Source: RGIG3009 sp045578625
Lineage (GTDB): Bacteria; Bacillota; Clostridia; Oscillospirales; Acutalibacteraceae
Length of the DNA: 6,713 nucleotides
NCBI GenBank assembly: GCA_045578625.1
Contig: JAZNKN010000009.1
Span: 1-6,713, forward strand
Reading direction: 5' to 3'
Shown: piece by piece, positions 5,722 to 6,713 of the stretch
Numbering within the stretch: the stretch's first letter is position 1
Layout of the letters: each line of letters begins with the position of its first letter
Position numbers and translations under genes: made by a program
The notes under the pieces: model-generated
Databases searched by the model: none
Told to the model about the DNA's origin: nothing
Seen by the model: the letters and a program-made list of their open reading frames with translations, nothing else

Positions 5722-6192
5722 TCATTGTGCTTCCACCGTGACCGCCGTTCCCAGTTGTTCTGACAACACCTCCCCCGCCGACTTGGCGTTTGGCACCGTT
5801 TGTTTGTCCACTGTTATGGTAACTTGTTGAATATATATGCCGCCATCCGCGGAAGTATCCGTCGTGACCTCGATTTTTTCCGCGGTCACACCGCGGGCAG
5901 CCAAGCATTCCTCCGCCATAACGGTCACCGTCTCCTTGATCTGCTTGTGCAGCTGCCCGGTGACGGTATCCTCCAATAATTTGGCGGTCACTTCCTCCGG
6001 CAAGCCACCGATATCCAGTTCGGCAAATGATTGCCACCGCAGCAACGGCAGCATCATACAGCAAATAAAGAAAGTCGTGGCGATCAGCCGAAACAGCTTG
6101 CCGGTACTGTTCTTGGGTGCCAACAGTTGAACCGCCGAACAGCCCAACGCCGCGATACAGACCGCGGCACTCCACGCGCGTATTCCGTCCAT
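5722..6192 (-). CDS. spoIIIAF: Stage III sporulation protein AF
   Basis: SpoIIIAF is a mother-cell membrane component of the SpoIIIA channel complex with its own ring-building domain. The 156-residue protein has two N-terminal membrane helices, about residues 6-25 (AWSAAVCIAALGCSAVQLLA) and 32-51 (KLFRLIATTFFICCMMLPLL), joined by a short loop with P26 and K27. An amphipathic linker follows (WQSFAELDIGGLPEE), then a soluble alpha-beta domain (about 75-156) with IEVTTDT and YIQQVTITVDK strands and the closing VTVEAQ. The sequence is poorly conserved in the family generally, and the call rests on this architecture plus its position between spoIIIAE and spoIIIAG. The ATG at 6192 follows the spoIIIAE stop by one base, and its ribosome site GGAGGA is built into the last codons of spoIIIAE, so translation is probably coupled. 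Confidence 0.93.
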   Translation of the reverse strand: MDGIRAWSAAVCIAALGCSAVQLLAPKNSTGKLFRLIATTFFICCMMLPLLRWQSFAELDIGGLPEEVTAKLLEDTVTGQLHKQIKETVTVMAEECLAARGVTAEKIEVTTDTSADGGIYIQQVTITVDKQTVPNAKSAGEVLSEQLGTAVTVEAQ

Positions 6193-6193
6193 A

Positions 6194-6713
6194 TTATCCT
6201 CCCGCCGCCGTTGTCACGACGGTAACAGCCACGATAAGAAACGAACCGCTCGCGGCCAAGATGCCGATCAGGCAGCGAACCGTGCTGCGCGCCGTCTCCA
6301 GCATACCGGTCATCGCGTGAAGCTCAAACATTTCCGCCGCCATGTGGCATACTGACAGCAGCAAACTCCACCCCACACAACGCAGCAGCGGCGGCAAAAT
6401 GATGAGGGCTGTCGCCGCCACGCCGAACGCGCCGAGCGTGGAGTGCAGCAACTGCAAACAGCCACGGATGGTGGAAAAGGCTTCGCTGAGAGAACCACCC
6501 ACCACCGGCACGAAACTGGAGATGGAAAACTTCAGAGCGCGTGTCCCCAAGTTGTCCGCGGCGCGGGCAGTGAGATTTTGCAGCGACAGCAGGCCGCTGA
6601 ACAGCATCATCCCCAACGTCAGCAGCCACACCGCCATCTTGCTGAGCAGCTTTCCGGCGCTGCCGAGTTTTACCTGCGGTGTCACCGATCCGGTCACGCC
6701 GAGCGCGAGCGAT
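6194..6713 (-). CDS. spoIIIAE: Stage III sporulation protein AE, C-terminal part (runs off the window)
   Basis: SpoIIIAE is the large polytopic membrane protein of the SpoIIIA complex and is thought to form the membrane pore or gate. The window holds the last 172 residues; the gene continues beyond base 6713, so the GTG at 6697 is an internal codon and not a start. Visible hydrophobic segments include KMAVWLLTLGMMLFSGLLSL, GAFGVAATALIILPPLL, SLLLSVCHMAAEMF and the C-terminal CLIGILAASGSFLIVAVTVV. The loop between the first and second carries the most recognisable family signature, LKFSISSFVPVVGGSLSEAF. The protein ends at the usual place, shortly after the final membrane helix. spoIIIAF follows one base downstream. 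spoIIIAA to spoIIIAD are expected just outside the right edge. Confidence 0.94.
   Translation of the reverse strand, partial: SLALGVTGSVTPQVKLGSAGKLLSKMAVWLLTLGMMLFSGLLSLQNLTARAADNLGTRALKFSISSFVPVVGGSLSEAFSTIRGCLQLLHSTLGAFGVAATALIILPPLLRCVGWSLLLSVCHMAAEMFELHAMTGMLETARSTVRCLIGILAASGSFLIVAVTVVTTAAGG

Noticed and set aside
6194..6697. Separate 167-residue gene starting with GTG at 6697
   Set aside because: The frame stays open to the window edge and the sequence is the C-terminal region of SpoIIIAE, so the GTG is internal.

Overview
The window suggests a GC-rich, endospore-forming Firmicute, most likely from class Clostridia (Oscillospiraceae/Ruminococcaceae-like). It carries the 3' half of the spoIIIA sporulation operon, followed by a housekeeping cluster whose order closely follows the Bacillus subtilis block spoIIIAA-AH, yqhY (Asp23 family), nusB, folD, xseA, xseB, ispA, dxs. 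Two features differ from B. subtilis. There is no accB/accC between spoIIIAH and the Asp23 gene, and a Kae1/TsaD-like paralogue sits where folD would be. The lineage is inferred from gene order and composition, not from a marker gene.

All convincing genes are on the minus strand, so transcription runs from high to low coordinates. Region 1 (6713 to 4581) holds the end of spoIIIAE, then spoIIIAF, spoIIIAG and spoIIIAH. These mother-cell membrane proteins form the basal complex of the SpoIIIA-SpoIIQ feeding channel. Region 2 (4580 to 4500) is an 81-bp intergenic stretch with a good vegetative-type promoter, a perfect 10-bp tandem repeat and an inverted repeat flanking the -10 box. It probably starts a separate housekeeping transcript. 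Region 3 (4499 to 3654) holds an Asp23-family gene and nusB, separated by a strong hairpin. Region 4 (3652 to 384) is a tightly packed run of a Kae1/TsaD-like gene, xseA, xseB and ispA, with gaps or overlaps of 1 to 4 nt.

Region 5 (345 to 1) begins as an ordinary dxs gene but loses all Dxs similarity after the conserved WDVGHQ motif (codon ending at 112). From there to the left edge, composition falls to about 39% GC from a clearly GC-rich background, and the reading frame closes at 88. This is either an assembly chimera at a contig end or a real insertion or rearrangement inside an essential isoprenoid gene. The short foreign-looking stretch has one open minus-strand frame with a weak resemblance to C39-like cysteine peptidases.

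Functionally, xseA and xseB encode the two subunits of exonuclease VII. ispA and dxs encode prenyl diphosphate synthase and the first enzyme of the MEP pathway. nusB supports rRNA antitermination. No tRNA, rRNA, CRISPR array or complete mobile element is visible. I did not find a convincing new multi-gene system. The points most worth checking are the dxs junction, the Asp23 promoter region and the Kae1/TsaD-like paralogue.
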